Source of the DNA: JAUIGE01 sp045106685
Lineage (GTDB): Bacteria; Bacteroidota; Bacteroidia; J057
Reading direction: 5' to 3'
Assembly (NCBI GenBank): GCA_045106685.1
Contig: JBGCFB010000115.1
Span: forward strand, 1-64,000
DNA: 64,000 nt
How positions within the stretch are numbered: the first letter of the stretch is position 1; the number at the start of each line of letters is the position of its first letter. This document shows, piece after piece, positions 15,660 through 25,892 of the stretch. The notes beneath the pieces are model-generated. The model saw nothing but the letters and a program-made list of their open reading frames with translations, was not told the DNA's origin and made no database searches. The position numbers and the translations under genes are program-made.

Positions 15660-17531
15660 CTACTTCCGCACCATCACCGGCTGACTCATCACAGGCAACT
15701 GCTGTGCATCATCCTGCACTTCTACATAATAAAGACCGTCTGGTAAATCACCCAGATGTAGCCTAATTGCTAGCCCATCTTGCATAGGCCGATGCCAATA
15801 CTGCAATTCACGGCCCAGTGCATCGCGCACACGGATATGGTAGATGCCGGGCTTTGCGCCTGTGAGGCTGGTAAGGACGAGGTCAGTGGTAGGATTAGGC
15901 CAAACCTCGAAGCGACTTTCGCCGGGGAGTAGCGGTTCACTGCTGGTGGTGGGTGAGCAGCCTCGTTCAGTGATTGCTACTATAGGACCTGATGTGCCAA
16001 ACTGGGTTACAATAACATACCCGATTCCTCCAGCTTTGTAGTATTCTTCAAGAGTTTCTTGATAGTAAAAAGACTCTTTACAACTTCCTTCTAATCCAAT
16101 AGCCACAAAGGTAAATGCAGAGTCTTTTCCAGCATTTAGGTAAACATGTTGCGCTGGTCTAGGGGTACCAATAGAGTATTCAAATTGACCAAAAATAACC
16201 TCTCTGGTATATATTGTTCCATTAATAATTCTTGCTATTGTGTCATACACTGTAAATTGAGGTGTAAATGGACCTTCATTGTAAAAAGGAGTCAAGCGAG
16301 AGTGATAATCTGTTGCATTTAGGCAGGGTTTATCCATTAGGACAGTAACTCCTGCTGCATTAACCGCTAAAGTGCTATCTGTCAGATTTTCCATTGAGAA
16401 AAAGAGACTGTCTTCTGTTACCCCTGGTCCCAACTGCCCACAGATTCGAACTTCAGGAGGAATGGCAATGGCGGAAGTATAGGCGGTGTCCGCGCATTGA
16501 TATATGCCATTGTACCAGTTTGAATAGGCAATCGCCATTACGGAAAAGGTGTCGGGTCGAGGGTAATGGTGGATTGGCAATGAGGGAAAAAGCCCATCTC
16601 GCCAATAGCTTGTGCCGTCGCCCATGTCGTACCGAACCGAATCTGATTTTGAACCATAATAGCTAATGGAGACTGCTTTTTCTCCAAAGCTCCTTTGCAA
16701 ACGATGCCTCAACGAATCCACTTTACAAACAGGGGTATCCAGGCCTACTCCCACCGTGACGCATCGCCTTCCGACACAGCCAAAGGTATCAACCGCAGTA
16801 AGGCAAACCTGATAATTCCTAGGTTGTGCGTATCGATAGGTATGTGTATAGCTGTTATTGTGAAGCGTAGTGCCATCGCCCATCTCCCATATAATGCTAT
16901 CACTATAAGGCCCCCAGCCACCGAATGTATAATCTAAACTTACTTTAGGGCTAACTTGTGTAGAACTGAGGCCAACCTGGCAGCCACTATAATACCATCC
17001 TAAATCATCCACACAATAGGAAAGTGCCCTCCCAGTTGTGTCATAAAATTGATTGTTAGCATTTTCAAAGCTTGATTCTAGGTAAAGAATATTTGAACAA
17101 GGCCCTCTTAAGATTATAAGTAGTAATAATATCGGGCTTTGACTACTATCAGGAATAACAAGCGGCTGAAGTTGCCATTGGTGTGTTCGATTGAAATATT
17201 CATAACGCTTATTGTACATTCTCCCTCCATAATTATTGGTTACAGTGGTATCTTCATATTCTTCAAATATAAAACTCCATGCATTATACATATCTCCAAG
17301 TGAACCAATAGTTCGAGTAACACAGGAATCATAAAGAGCAAAAGAAAAATCCAGTGAGTCAAGTGTATAACTGGTGTCATTGGTGCTAATGGCCGATATG
17401 CTTAATTCAGCTCTGTTTCCAATAGCTTGCCAAGCTACTTCGGTCGTTAGTTTGATTTGCTGTGCCTCTAAATCTTGAAATAGGATGCTAAAAACAAAGA
17501 GTGTTATATATCGAAATTGAAGTGTATTCAT
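15660..17531 (-). CDS. Secreted PKD-domain protein with T9SS type A sorting domain
   Basis: The 623-residue surface or secreted protein has a signal peptide in MNTLQFRYITLFVFSILFQDLEAQ, chosen over an upstream ATG at 17582 because the latter precedes no leader. Residues about 25-200 resemble the small secreted protein at 6097-6627. Then come PKD-like repeats (WEMGDGTTLHNNSYTHTYR and DMGDGTSYW, each with CLTAVD or SVMAIA strands). A third domain spans about 370-530. The final 85 residues are a type A sorting domain (VWPNPTTDLVLT, GLYYVEV, VMVRK). It is divergent, across only 49 bases, from the lipoprotein gene at 17581. Confidence 0.82.
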   Translation of the reverse strand: MNTLQFRYITLFVFSILFQDLEAQQIKLTTEVAWQAIGNRAELSISAISTNDTSYTLDSLDFSFALYDSCVTRTIGSLGDMYNAWSFIFEEYEDTTVTNNYGGRMYNKRYEYFNRTHQWQLQPLVIPDSSQSPILLLLIILRGPCSNILYLESSFENANNQFYDTTGRALSYCVDDLGWYYSGCQVGLSSTQVSPKVSLDYTFGGWGPYSDSIIWEMGDGTTLHNNSYTHTYRYAQPRNYQVCLTAVDTFGCVGRRCVTVGVGLDTPVCKVDSLRHRLQRSFGEKAVSISYYGSKSDSVRYDMGDGTSYWRDGLFPSLPIHHYPRPDTFSVMAIAYSNWYNGIYQCADTAYTSAIAIPPEVRICGQLGPGVTEDSLFFSMENLTDSTLAVNAAGVTVLMDKPCLNATDYHSRLTPFYNEGPFTPQFTVYDTIARIINGTIYTREVIFGQFEYSIGTPRPAQHVYLNAGKDSAFTFVAIGLEGSCKESFYYQETLEEYYKAGGIGYVIVTQFGTSGPIVAITERGCSPTTSSEPLLPGESRFEVWPNPTTDLVLTSLTGAKPGIYHIRVRDALGRELQYWHRPMQDGLAIRLHLGDLPDGLYYVEVQDDAQQLPVMSQPVMVRK

Positions 17532-17580
17532 TTTAATTATCTTGTTTGAAATTAACTGTATTTTCAAAATAATAAAAGTC

Positions 17581-20500
17581 ATGAAGTATTATGTCTTCTT
17601 TTTGTGGCTAATAATTCTTTTAACCAGCTGTGATAGAAACCATGAGCACTTTGATGCTCAACGCTTAGAACCTGATTTGTATCATAGGAAAATGCAAATG
17701 CAAGATTTTAATTTAGGCTATACTCCTAGTTGGAAAATTAAAGATGCCTATGATTCTGTTGTGGTAAATGCAAGTGCATTTCAACCGCCAGCGACGCCTG
17801 GTATTGCATGCACATGGGATTCAAAAGGGCCTGAGGGAATCGGAGGAAGAGTGAGAGCAATGCTTTGGGGGCAGAACAATGAACTTTGGATTGCTGGTGT
17901 TGCTGGTGGGCTTTGGAGATGTAACAACCCTCGTGCCCAATCCCCAGCATGGCAGCATATTGCTGGACATAATTGGCAAGGCGGAGATCTACCCCATTTA
18001 CCTATTTCTACCATTGCTCAAGACCCCAATAGGCCTAATATAATGTATGTAGGTACTGGGGAAGGATGGTTTGGAAACCCATCTTTATCTGGGGCAGGAA
18101 TTTGGGTCTCTGTTAATGGCGGTAACATTTGGAATCATGTGCCAAATACTGCTGTTACTCCAACCAATAGAGATTTCGACCATATTCAAAAAATTGTTGT
18201 TACCCCAACGGGAGCTGTCCTGATTGCAACGCGTGAATCAGGCTTATGGCGGGCTACCTTTAATGCCTTAGGGCAAATCACCAGTCTGATACAAGTGTTA
18301 CATAACAATTTGGGGCTAGGAGGAACCTTGTCAAACAGAATAGCAGATATTGAAATTGCAGAGGATTTAAATGGAACTAATCAACACGACATTTTTGTTT
18401 CTGTTGGCTTAGGACCAGCAAGCCCTACCTCAAATATAGGGGTCGATTCAGATGGGATTTTTGCTTCTAGATTAGGGGGAGATGGAATAGTTGGTACCTG
18501 GACAAGGGTAAATAACCTAGGTAATGGATTACCTTCTGGGCCTTCGGCAGGACAGCCCGCAAATTTCAGTAGAATAGAACTTGCTGTTGCTCCTTCAAAT
18601 CCTGATATTATTTATGCATTGATCAATGAAGTGCCATCACCTAATTCGTTATTTTTTAGTAGCGTGTGTAATGGTATTTTTAAGTCTACAAATAGAGGGG
18701 TAACCTGGACTTATTCACCATTTACGAATGCTTTTCCCAACATGGTACTGGAGCAATCTTGGTATAATATTGCGTGTAGTGTCGATCCAAATAATTCAGA
18801 TAATTTAATTATCGGAGGGATTCATTTATACAATTCTGATAATGGTGGAGTGAGTTGGAATAGAATATCAGATAATAATCCTAATGGCCCAATCCCATAT
18901 GTTCATGCAGATCAACATAATATTTTGATACCTGGGAATATAAATGAAGTTTTTTATGCGAATGATGGAGGGATATATAGATCAGCTTCTAGAACGGTAT
19001 TTAACTCCTTTCAGAACATTAATAGCAATCTAAGCATAACACAATTTTATTCAGTAGATATGAGTCCAGAATCTTGTGATAATACATGGTTAGGTGGCAC
19101 TCAAGATAACGGTAGTATGACAGGGGTTGGCCCTCAATTGAATTCTATTAACCACATTAATAACGGGTCAGATGCTGGCTTTTCGTTTATTGATGAGGAT
19201 AATCCAGATATTCAAGGTTATTATTTTTTTGGTGGGAGTAGGTATGGATTTGATATAACAAACGATAAATGGGATACCCATATGATCAATACTCCCAATT
19301 CAGGCACTTCACCTCCATTAATTGTGTCTTGGGGAGGAGCAAACCCATGTATATATAGCAGTGTGCATAACACGATTTTTTATGCAGGAGGATCAGGAAT
19401 AATAGGAAGAATAAGAGATGTTGGAGGCACTAATACGACTGCAGATATTTCGTTCAGTGGGATTTTTGGGAATTATTATGGTAACATGGATGCAACAGCA
19501 TTTGGGTTATCTCCTTCAGATCCTGATATTTTGTACATAGGGATGTTCAATAAAACTACCGGGAGACATTTAGTGTTTTCTATAGATGATATAGGCCTGT
19601 TGTCAAGCCCTAATCATACTCCACCACTAGTAACAAGAACAGAATTAGGATATGTGACTTCAATCGCCGTTGATCCATTTGTTCCAACTGATAACCATAT
19701 ACTTTATACTGTCTCAAATTTTGGAGTAAATCATTTATGGGAATCAAATTCTGGGATTTTAGCAACTAACTGGACAAATGCATCTAGTAACTTAAACCAT
19801 TTAGCAGTTGATATTCCATTTCGTTGGATTAGCTTCATCCCTTCCTTAGTTGGACAGAACCATGCACTACTAGGAACAGATATTGGGTTGTTTTGTACTG
19901 ATGGTTTTACACCTCCCAATTGGCAAGCAATTATAGATGTGCCAGCCACTCGCATTGATATGATTGACGTGCGGTCGGATGGACTTATAACGGTAGCTAC
20001 TCACGGAAGAGGAATATACACATCTGAATGTTTTTATGAAGCTCCGTTAGAACTTCAACTAAGTGCCTGGTTGGAGGGTCCATATGATCCTGGTACTAAC
20101 GTGATGACCGCGAACCTTTCTAACAACGGGCTATTGGATCCTACCCAACCGTTTAGTAATGATCCCTGGAACTATACTGAAGGAGTATTTTGGGACCCTG
20201 CTATAGCTCCTCCCGGCATTGTCGATTGGGTGCTTGTAGAATTAAGAGAAGTTGTTAATGATCCCACTACGGTTATCGACAGACAGGCAGGCTTTATTTT
20301 AGAAGATGGCACTATTGTGGCTACGAATGGACAAAATATAAGGCTATGTGAACCTTTGAATATAAATTTCCACGTTGTATTACATCACCGAAATCACCTA
20401 AGTATTGCCAGTGATCAGCAATTTACGGCAGGAAGTTCACCTGTCATGGTTGATTTTAAAGTACCAGGGTCCGCATATGTCAATCCTACCCTCCCAACTC

Positions 20501-20745
20501 CTCCCCAAAAAGCACTTGCCTCAGGTGAGATGGCGCTAGCAGGTGGAGAAGTTACAGGAGATTTTCAGATTAATGCGGTTGATATGGGATATATTTTATC
20601 AGCTGTAAACCAAAGTCCTGCGCTCCCTCCAGGCTATTGGTTAGCGGATATGAATTTTGATGGAGTAGTTTCCCCAAACATTCCACCAGTTGTCAACCTC
20701 CAAATAGCCCTTGGCAATTACTTCTGGGTATCGCATATTCAGTGA
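17581..20745 (+). CDS. BNR/VPS10-like beta-propeller lipoprotein with dockerin-like end
   Basis: The 1054-residue protein has a lipoprotein leader (MKYYVFFLWLIILLTSC), so it is probably lipid-anchored. An earlier ATG at 17542 would place the lipobox too deep. The body has many BNR/sortilin-like repeats: GLWRCNNP, GIWVSVNGGNIWNHV, GIFKSTNRGVTW, NSDNGGVSWNRIS, and repeated DPNNSDNLIIGG-type blades, ending near HGRGIYTSECF (about residue 815). A beta-sandwich stretch follows. The last 60 residues hold two short acidic motifs (GDFQINAVDMGYIL and ADMNFDGVV) like dockerin calcium loops. No T9SS tail is present. The next gene's ATG overlaps this stop by one base (TGATG). Confidence 0.78.
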   Translation: MKYYVFFLWLIILLTSCDRNHEHFDAQRLEPDLYHRKMQMQDFNLGYTPSWKIKDAYDSVVVNASAFQPPATPGIACTWDSKGPEGIGGRVRAMLWGQNNELWIAGVAGGLWRCNNPRAQSPAWQHIAGHNWQGGDLPHLPISTIAQDPNRPNIMYVGTGEGWFGNPSLSGAGIWVSVNGGNIWNHVPNTAVTPTNRDFDHIQKIVVTPTGAVLIATRESGLWRATFNALGQITSLIQVLHNNLGLGGTLSNRIADIEIAEDLNGTNQHDIFVSVGLGPASPTSNIGVDSDGIFASRLGGDGIVGTWTRVNNLGNGLPSGPSAGQPANFSRIELAVAPSNPDIIYALINEVPSPNSLFFSSVCNGIFKSTNRGVTWTYSPFTNAFPNMVLEQSWYNIACSVDPNNSDNLIIGGIHLYNSDNGGVSWNRISDNNPNGPIPYVHADQHNILIPGNINEVFYANDGGIYRSASRTVFNSFQNINSNLSITQFYSVDMSPESCDNTWLGGTQDNGSMTGVGPQLNSINHINNGSDAGFSFIDEDNPDIQGYYFFGGSRYGFDITNDKWDTHMINTPNSGTSPPLIVSWGGANPCIYSSVHNTIFYAGGSGIIGRIRDVGGTNTTADISFSGIFGNYYGNMDATAFGLSPSDPDILYIGMFNKTTGRHLVFSIDDIGLLSSPNHTPPLVTRTELGYVTSIAVDPFVPTDNHILYTVSNFGVNHLWESNSGILATNWTNASSNLNHLAVDIPFRWISFIPSLVGQNHALLGTDIGLFCTDGFTPPNWQAIIDVPATRIDMIDVRSDGLITVATHGRGIYTSECFYEAPLELQLSAWLEGPYDPGTNVMTANLSNNGLLDPTQPFSNDPWNYTEGVFWDPAIAPPGIVDWVLVELREVVNDPTTVIDRQAGFILEDGTIVATNGQNIRLCEPLNINFHVVLHHRNHLSIASDQQFTAGSSPVMVDFKVPGSAYVNPTLPTPPQKALASGEMALAGGEVTGDFQINAVDMGYILSAVNQSPALPPGYWLADMNFDGVVSPNIPPVVNLQIALGNYFWVSHIQ

Positions 20746-22718
20746 TGAGATGGAACATCATCATTTTGATTCTAGCTTGTTTAGGTATTAATCAGGCTTA
20801 TACTTCTCATCATTTTGGCGGAGCGATCAGCTATCGATCAGTGGATAGTGCTGCTCATATATATGAAGTAGAACTATCCGTATGGTATAACTGCCTTGCG
20901 CCTGATTCATTTATGGAGACTCCATTATATCTCTTTCAATTTGGAACGGGAATGCATTCGCCTTGGCATGCCATTCCGCTCAGGCAAATCCCAAAAGGTG
21001 ATTCAGCGAAATTCTGGAGGGAATGTTCAGGTTCGTCAGTTCCGTTTTGCATGAGAAGGGTGCGCTATCGTGATACATTGTTCTTGCCGCCTGTATCAGG
21101 AGGATGGGATTTGGTCTGGGGAGCCTGTTGCGAGGTTCCCCAGATTTCAAATACAGGGAGCATGTCGCTTCTTTGGTACGTTCATGTTCCCACCGATGTA
21201 TTTCCTGGAAATAGCCAGCCTGTTATTCAACGTAAACTTCCACGCTTTACATGTGCTGGACAGGAGTTTGTGTTTGATCTTGGGGCTAAAGACAAAGAGG
21301 CGGATTCAGTTTCATTCCGCTTGGCATGGCCTTGGGCAGGGGAAAATATGAATGGAATGGGTTCTAATTTTTCGTACACGCGCCCTAACAATCCCGCTGG
21401 TCCGCCGCCTTTTATTTTAGAACAGTATGGATCAATCTTCGGCTACTCCTTCCAAGACCCCTTCGGCCCAGGAGGCCACCTGAAGCTCGATCCCCAGACA
21501 GGCCGTTTGCGCGTCCTTGTTCCACAGCCAGGAAATTATGAATGGGCATTTGAGGTTGTGGAATATCGCGACGGCGTGGAGATAGGAAGTTTTCGCTGGA
21601 CGCTTGTGTTAATCGTGGTGCCTTGCCCAGCAGGTGATCAGCCTACATGGTCTGGGAATGATTCTGCTCAGGTTCTACGAGGGTCAGAAGTGAGCCATGA
21701 AACATTTCAGGATACGATTGCGATTGTAGCGGGTGAAACGCTGTGCTATAATCGGAAACTAAATGGTCAAGATAGCAGCGAAGTCCTTACGGCTTATTTG
21801 CTGACTCCTTCGCAGTTTGAGCAGCCACAGCCGGAGGTCAAAGTATTGGGAGTAAATCCCGTGCGTGTCGAGGTTTGTTTTACGCCCGACTGCGAACAAG
21901 TCGGCGATACTATTCCGATTATATTGGAAGGTATAGCACGTGATAAATGTTTGTTGCGAGATCGAAGTTATGATACGGTTTGGGTACATGTACTTGCGCC
22001 CGAAATCAGCAACATCTCTACGGATAGTATTTGCCTCTTCGACACGGCATACGTTCAGGCTTTTTCCAATACACGACGAATAATATGGACGACGGGAGAT
22101 ACGACTTTTGATGATCTGTTTTTCGCTCCAATGAGCACTCAGCGCATCGGGGCAATACCGCTTGGTGAGCGGGGTTGTGTAGGCGATACGGTTTGGACAA
22201 CAGTTTTCGTTGATCCTGATCTGCCTGTAGCGCGCTTTGATTTAGACAAAACGGAAGGTGTTGTGCCGTTTGCAGTTCAAGCGAATAGCCGCAGCCAACA
22301 TGCCCAAGCGCTGCTTTGGTACACAGAAAACAAAGCCTACGATACTCCTGCTATTCAGCATATTTACAATAGGCCTGGAACTTACACACTTCAACTGAAA
22401 GTGAGGCACCGTCTCGGATGTGAAGATAGCATCCAGAAGCAAGTCGTGGTGGTTGACGGAGACATCTTTTTGCCCAATGCCTTCAGCCCAAATGGCGACG
22501 GCATAAACGATTGTTTTCAAGCAATAGGAAGTGGCGGGTTGACAGGAACCATTAGTATCTATAATCGCTGGGGAAAACGCGTATTCACTTCTCCCAATCC
22601 ACTCGCGTGTTGGGATGGAGAAGATGCACCTGAAGGCGTGTATGTCGTTTCACTTCAAGTCAGAACGCCAGGAGGAAGGGCGATTGATCGGAGAGGTACG
22701 GTGGTGTTGATTCGGTAA
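20745..22718 (+). CDS. PKD-domain surface protein with T9SS type B (gliding motility-associated) C-terminus
   Basis: The 657-residue protein starts at the ATG overlapping the previous stop (a GTG three bases earlier is possible). It has a signal peptide ending near NQAYTS. The N-terminal 300 residues are rich in beta strands and include repeated YGSIFGYSF and LVPQPGNYEWAF elements seen in Bacteroidota adhesins. A PKD domain lies at about 490-560. The end is a CHU_C/type B sorting domain: IFLPNAFSPNGDGINDCF, IYNRWGKRVF, CWDGEDAPEGVYVV. Type B substrates such as SprB are held at the cell surface. Coupling to the upstream lipoprotein suggests a joint surface role. Confidence 0.85.
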   Translation: MRWNIIILILACLGINQAYTSHHFGGAISYRSVDSAAHIYEVELSVWYNCLAPDSFMETPLYLFQFGTGMHSPWHAIPLRQIPKGDSAKFWRECSGSSVPFCMRRVRYRDTLFLPPVSGGWDLVWGACCEVPQISNTGSMSLLWYVHVPTDVFPGNSQPVIQRKLPRFTCAGQEFVFDLGAKDKEADSVSFRLAWPWAGENMNGMGSNFSYTRPNNPAGPPPFILEQYGSIFGYSFQDPFGPGGHLKLDPQTGRLRVLVPQPGNYEWAFEVVEYRDGVEIGSFRWTLVLIVVPCPAGDQPTWSGNDSAQVLRGSEVSHETFQDTIAIVAGETLCYNRKLNGQDSSEVLTAYLLTPSQFEQPQPEVKVLGVNPVRVEVCFTPDCEQVGDTIPIILEGIARDKCLLRDRSYDTVWVHVLAPEISNISTDSICLFDTAYVQAFSNTRRIIWTTGDTTFDDLFFAPMSTQRIGAIPLGERGCVGDTVWTTVFVDPDLPVARFDLDKTEGVVPFAVQANSRSQHAQALLWYTENKAYDTPAIQHIYNRPGTYTLQLKVRHRLGCEDSIQKQVVVVDGDIFLPNAFSPNGDGINDCFQAIGSGGLTGTISIYNRWGKRVFTSPNPLACWDGEDAPEGVYVVSLQVRTPGGRAIDRRGTVVLIR

Positions 22719-22743
22719 AACAATCAAATGAATAATCGACTTT

Positions 22744-25734
22744 TTAGAAACCATAGGTCAATCCGAACTGGAACTGACGCGGCGGAGCCGCGTTGCGGCG
22801 CACGAATAAGCCACTGGCTGCGGAACCGACTTGAATCTGGTTGCTCTGGGTGGCGTTGTTGCTGTAGCCGCTGAAGTTCACTGCGTTGAAGAGGTTGAAG
22901 ACATCGGCGCGGAACGTGATGTGCTTCTTGCTGAGTTCGTTGGAGCCAATTTTGATTTTGTATTGAATCCCCATGTCGAAGGTGTTGGACCAGGGCAGAC
23001 GATCGCTGTTGCGGCTTTCGCCCGGATGGCGATCGCTGTTGCCGACATAGGCATTTCCGAAGCTGCGCCCATCGCCGTTGAGGTCGGTCGTGCCACCATA
23101 AAGAGTCGCATCAGGAATACGGTTGATCGGCTGGCCGCTTTGAAGCAAAATGGCAAGATTGATCGATAGATTTTTAACTGGACGCGCGATGTAAAGCGCA
23201 TTAATCATATGGCGGCGATCATTGATCGACGGTCCCCACTCGGCCTCAAAATCGTTGGCGTCCATCGCCGTGAAGTTGATGTCTTCGGTGTTATTGCGAA
23301 GCGAAGAAAGTGTGTAATGAATCCGGTATGCATAGCTACTTTCGTCTTTGCGAAGGCTCAATGTTGCGCCCCAAAATCGCGAGGAACCCGCTGATTCTGT
23401 GACAGTTACGCGGCGAGCAATGCCGCCGATTGTATCGCCGTTTACGACGCCCTGGCCTCCTGGCAATATTGGTACAGGACGACTCAAATCTGCTACTGCC
23501 TGTGTGCGCACGACGACATTGTCTGGGTCGATAGGGTAGGCAGCAGGCGCGTTGAGGTCGCGTAAGCGGAATAGGTTCTCAGTGCGATTATGCATGACAT
23601 CTACGGAGAAGAACGTCTTTTTGTCCACCTGATACTGATAGCCCGTCATAAACTGCCAGCTCTGCGGATTTTGGTAGCCATTTGGATTTAAAAGGCGGCG
23701 TTCGTTGGCAAAAATATCGTTACGCTTTGATTGCAATTCGCTTGGACTTGGGCCTTGCAGATACGTGACATTATCAGCGCTGGCACCCAGGTTCCCATCA
23801 AAAGTTACCGCGTCGATATCGGTGTCAGCGGGTAGTTGCCCCGCGTCTATAAGGGCCTGAACCTGACGTTTATAATTGGCTCCGGTGGTGTTCTGCTGGA
23901 GGGCATCGCTGTATAAAGCATAGGCGATTTTTTCATAAAAAAGCCCAGCACCAAGACGAATACTATGACGCTTACTGATGCGGTAATTGGCACTAAAACG
24001 AGGCGCGAGATTATTCAAATCACCCTTATCGCTTCCGCCTTTTGATAGGTTATCATAATCATAGCGCAGCCCCAAGGTCAGTGTCAGGCGATCGCTCGCT
24101 TTGAATCGATCTTCCAGATAAGCGCTCATGGTTGTTTGGCGCGCACCAAATTGATTAACTCGCAATTCCGTATTGTAGGCAAGCACCTGCACATCGCTTG
24201 GAATATCATTTACTCCAAGATTTTGTCCAAAACCACCATTTAAAATACCTGCAAGCTGCATCTCATTGAGTTGGACCGTATAATTTCCATTTACATTTCC
24301 ACCACCAAATAGCTGATGGTCAGCGGAGATAATATCGATACCAGCCTTGAGGGTATGTTTGTCCAGATACCAGTTGAATTTTTGCTGAAGCTGGAGGGTG
24401 TTTTCAGTTTGATCAAAAATATAGCCCGGATGCCCCAAAACTGCCACAGTAAGACCACTCGGATCTTGCACCGTTACCTGTGGAGACGTGGGATTAAAGG
24501 CTGCACCATAATTCCAGCGAAAGCGGCTGTACTGAAGGTTTGTCTCAGACTTGAAAGCATTGGCTATGTACGTATTCTGACTTGCGATAATGAGCGAATT
24601 TCTGTCCTGACGATTGCCAGCAGAAGGGAAGGTTGAGCCACCCGTGAGGCCGCCGCCCTGACGGTCGATAAAGACCTTGCCTCCATGAACACGGAGGTTT
24701 GAGTGGAATTTATCACTCCACAATTGCGTGATTTTTCCAGAGAGATAACTGAAATTATTGTTGCCTGGAACCGTCGTGTTGACGCCAAGCTGAGGGACAT
24801 TGAGAAGGTTGTCTTTCAAGTCCCAGGTTTGTTCTGCGTTGATATAGAAAAAGGTCTTATCCTTTTTGATAGGACCACCCACAGCGAATCCCGTCTGATG
24901 GCGCATGAAGCCGTCTTTGACAAAGTTACCCGAGAGGTCACGCTGATTATAGGGCGAAGCTGCATCGATAAAACCAGGCCCAGGACGTGTGAGATAGAAT
25001 ACTTCGCCTGTCACTTCATTGGAGCCTGTACGGCTGGTGATGTTGACGACGCCGTTGGCTGTGTTGCCGAATTCAGTCGAAAAGTTGTTGGTGAGCACTT
25101 CGATGCCTTGCACCATCCCGACTGGAATATTGAATTTCATTCCTCCCAAAAAACGCTCATTATTGTCCATGCCGTCGATGAGGTAATTGGTGAAAAGCGA
25201 GTTTGCACCATTGATGCCTACATTGGGAGCTTCAGGATAAAAACCTGTGGCTTGGGAGACATTGGGAAGGCGGAAAAGCGAGCGGGTGATGTCGCGTGCC
25301 TCAACGGGGAGAAGTTGAAGTTCCTGTTTGGATAACTGGCTGGAGACTTCGGCATTGATGCGATTTATTCTGACTGGCGAATTCGCAATGATATTGACCG
25401 CTTGCTCGTCTACGATTTTAGCAAAATTGAGGGTGAGGCTGGTGACTGGATTGGAAGATAATTCGAATAAATAGTCATTGGGCTTCGTCGGATTTTCGCT
25501 CACTACCGAAAGCGAATAGCCCTCAGCTGGCTGTAGGCCTTTAAAAAGTGTCTTGCCATCATTGCCTGTTTTTTGCACGATAAGAACACCAAGCTGGGTA
25601 TTGGCTAGTCGTACCTCAACGTCTACAACGGGCGATGTGCTGATGTCATCTACGACCAATACTTCAAGGTCTACCTGAGCATGAAGGGCGATTGCAGACA
25701 GCAGTGTGAGGGCCAACAGTATACTTCGAATCAT
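22744..25734 (-). CDS. TonB-dependent receptor, Oar-like
   Basis: The 996-residue outer-membrane protein has a signal peptide in MIRSILLALTLLSAIALHAQ; the ATG at 25734 was chosen over one at 25827 because the leader begins there. An N-terminal carboxypeptidase-regulatory-like domain (about 20-115, VEVRLANTQLGVLIVQKT) precedes a plug domain with SVFR/LFRLPNVSQATGFYPE and GINGANSLFTNYLIDGMDN. The rest is a 22-strand type barrel ending FQFGLTYGF with the terminal aromatic. This layout matches Oar-type receptors, whose cargo is often large or unknown; no siderophore or SusD partner is next to it. It is convergent with the type B protein gene. Confidence 0.9.
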   Translation of the reverse strand: MIRSILLALTLLSAIALHAQVDLEVLVVDDISTSPVVDVEVRLANTQLGVLIVQKTGNDGKTLFKGLQPAEGYSLSVVSENPTKPNDYLFELSSNPVTSLTLNFAKIVDEQAVNIIANSPVRINRINAEVSSQLSKQELQLLPVEARDITRSLFRLPNVSQATGFYPEAPNVGINGANSLFTNYLIDGMDNNERFLGGMKFNIPVGMVQGIEVLTNNFSTEFGNTANGVVNITSRTGSNEVTGEVFYLTRPGPGFIDAASPYNQRDLSGNFVKDGFMRHQTGFAVGGPIKKDKTFFYINAEQTWDLKDNLLNVPQLGVNTTVPGNNNFSYLSGKITQLWSDKFHSNLRVHGGKVFIDRQGGGLTGGSTFPSAGNRQDRNSLIIASQNTYIANAFKSETNLQYSRFRWNYGAAFNPTSPQVTVQDPSGLTVAVLGHPGYIFDQTENTLQLQQKFNWYLDKHTLKAGIDIISADHQLFGGGNVNGNYTVQLNEMQLAGILNGGFGQNLGVNDIPSDVQVLAYNTELRVNQFGARQTTMSAYLEDRFKASDRLTLTLGLRYDYDNLSKGGSDKGDLNNLAPRFSANYRISKRHSIRLGAGLFYEKIAYALYSDALQQNTTGANYKRQVQALIDAGQLPADTDIDAVTFDGNLGASADNVTYLQGPSPSELQSKRNDIFANERRLLNPNGYQNPQSWQFMTGYQYQVDKKTFFSVDVMHNRTENLFRLRDLNAPAAYPIDPDNVVVRTQAVADLSRPVPILPGGQGVVNGDTIGGIARRVTVTESAGSSRFWGATLSLRKDESSYAYRIHYTLSSLRNNTEDINFTAMDANDFEAEWGPSINDRRHMINALYIARPVKNLSINLAILLQSGQPINRIPDATLYGGTTDLNGDGRSFGNAYVGNSDRHPGESRNSDRLPWSNTFDMGIQYKIKIGSNELSKKHITFRADVFNLFNAVNFSGYSNNATQSNQIQVGSAASGLFVRRNAAPPRQFQFGLTYGF

Positions 25735-25892
25735 AGTTTTTGCTTTGGAAATGCGACCGCAAATTGGTGATTTTTTCGAAGTATGATTGTCTTTTAATAT
25801 GAATTGACGATCAGCCGACAAGAACAAAGGTCATTGAATGCTGTTCTTCTTCTTATCTTTTTCGTAAAATTGCCCTTTATACTGAACGAAAC

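Noticed and set aside
24703..25335. Long plus-strand open frame of 210 codons opposite the TonB receptor gene
   Set aside because: It is antisense to strongly conserved plug-domain coding sequence, has no leader or family motifs, and such frames are common opposite GC-biased codons.
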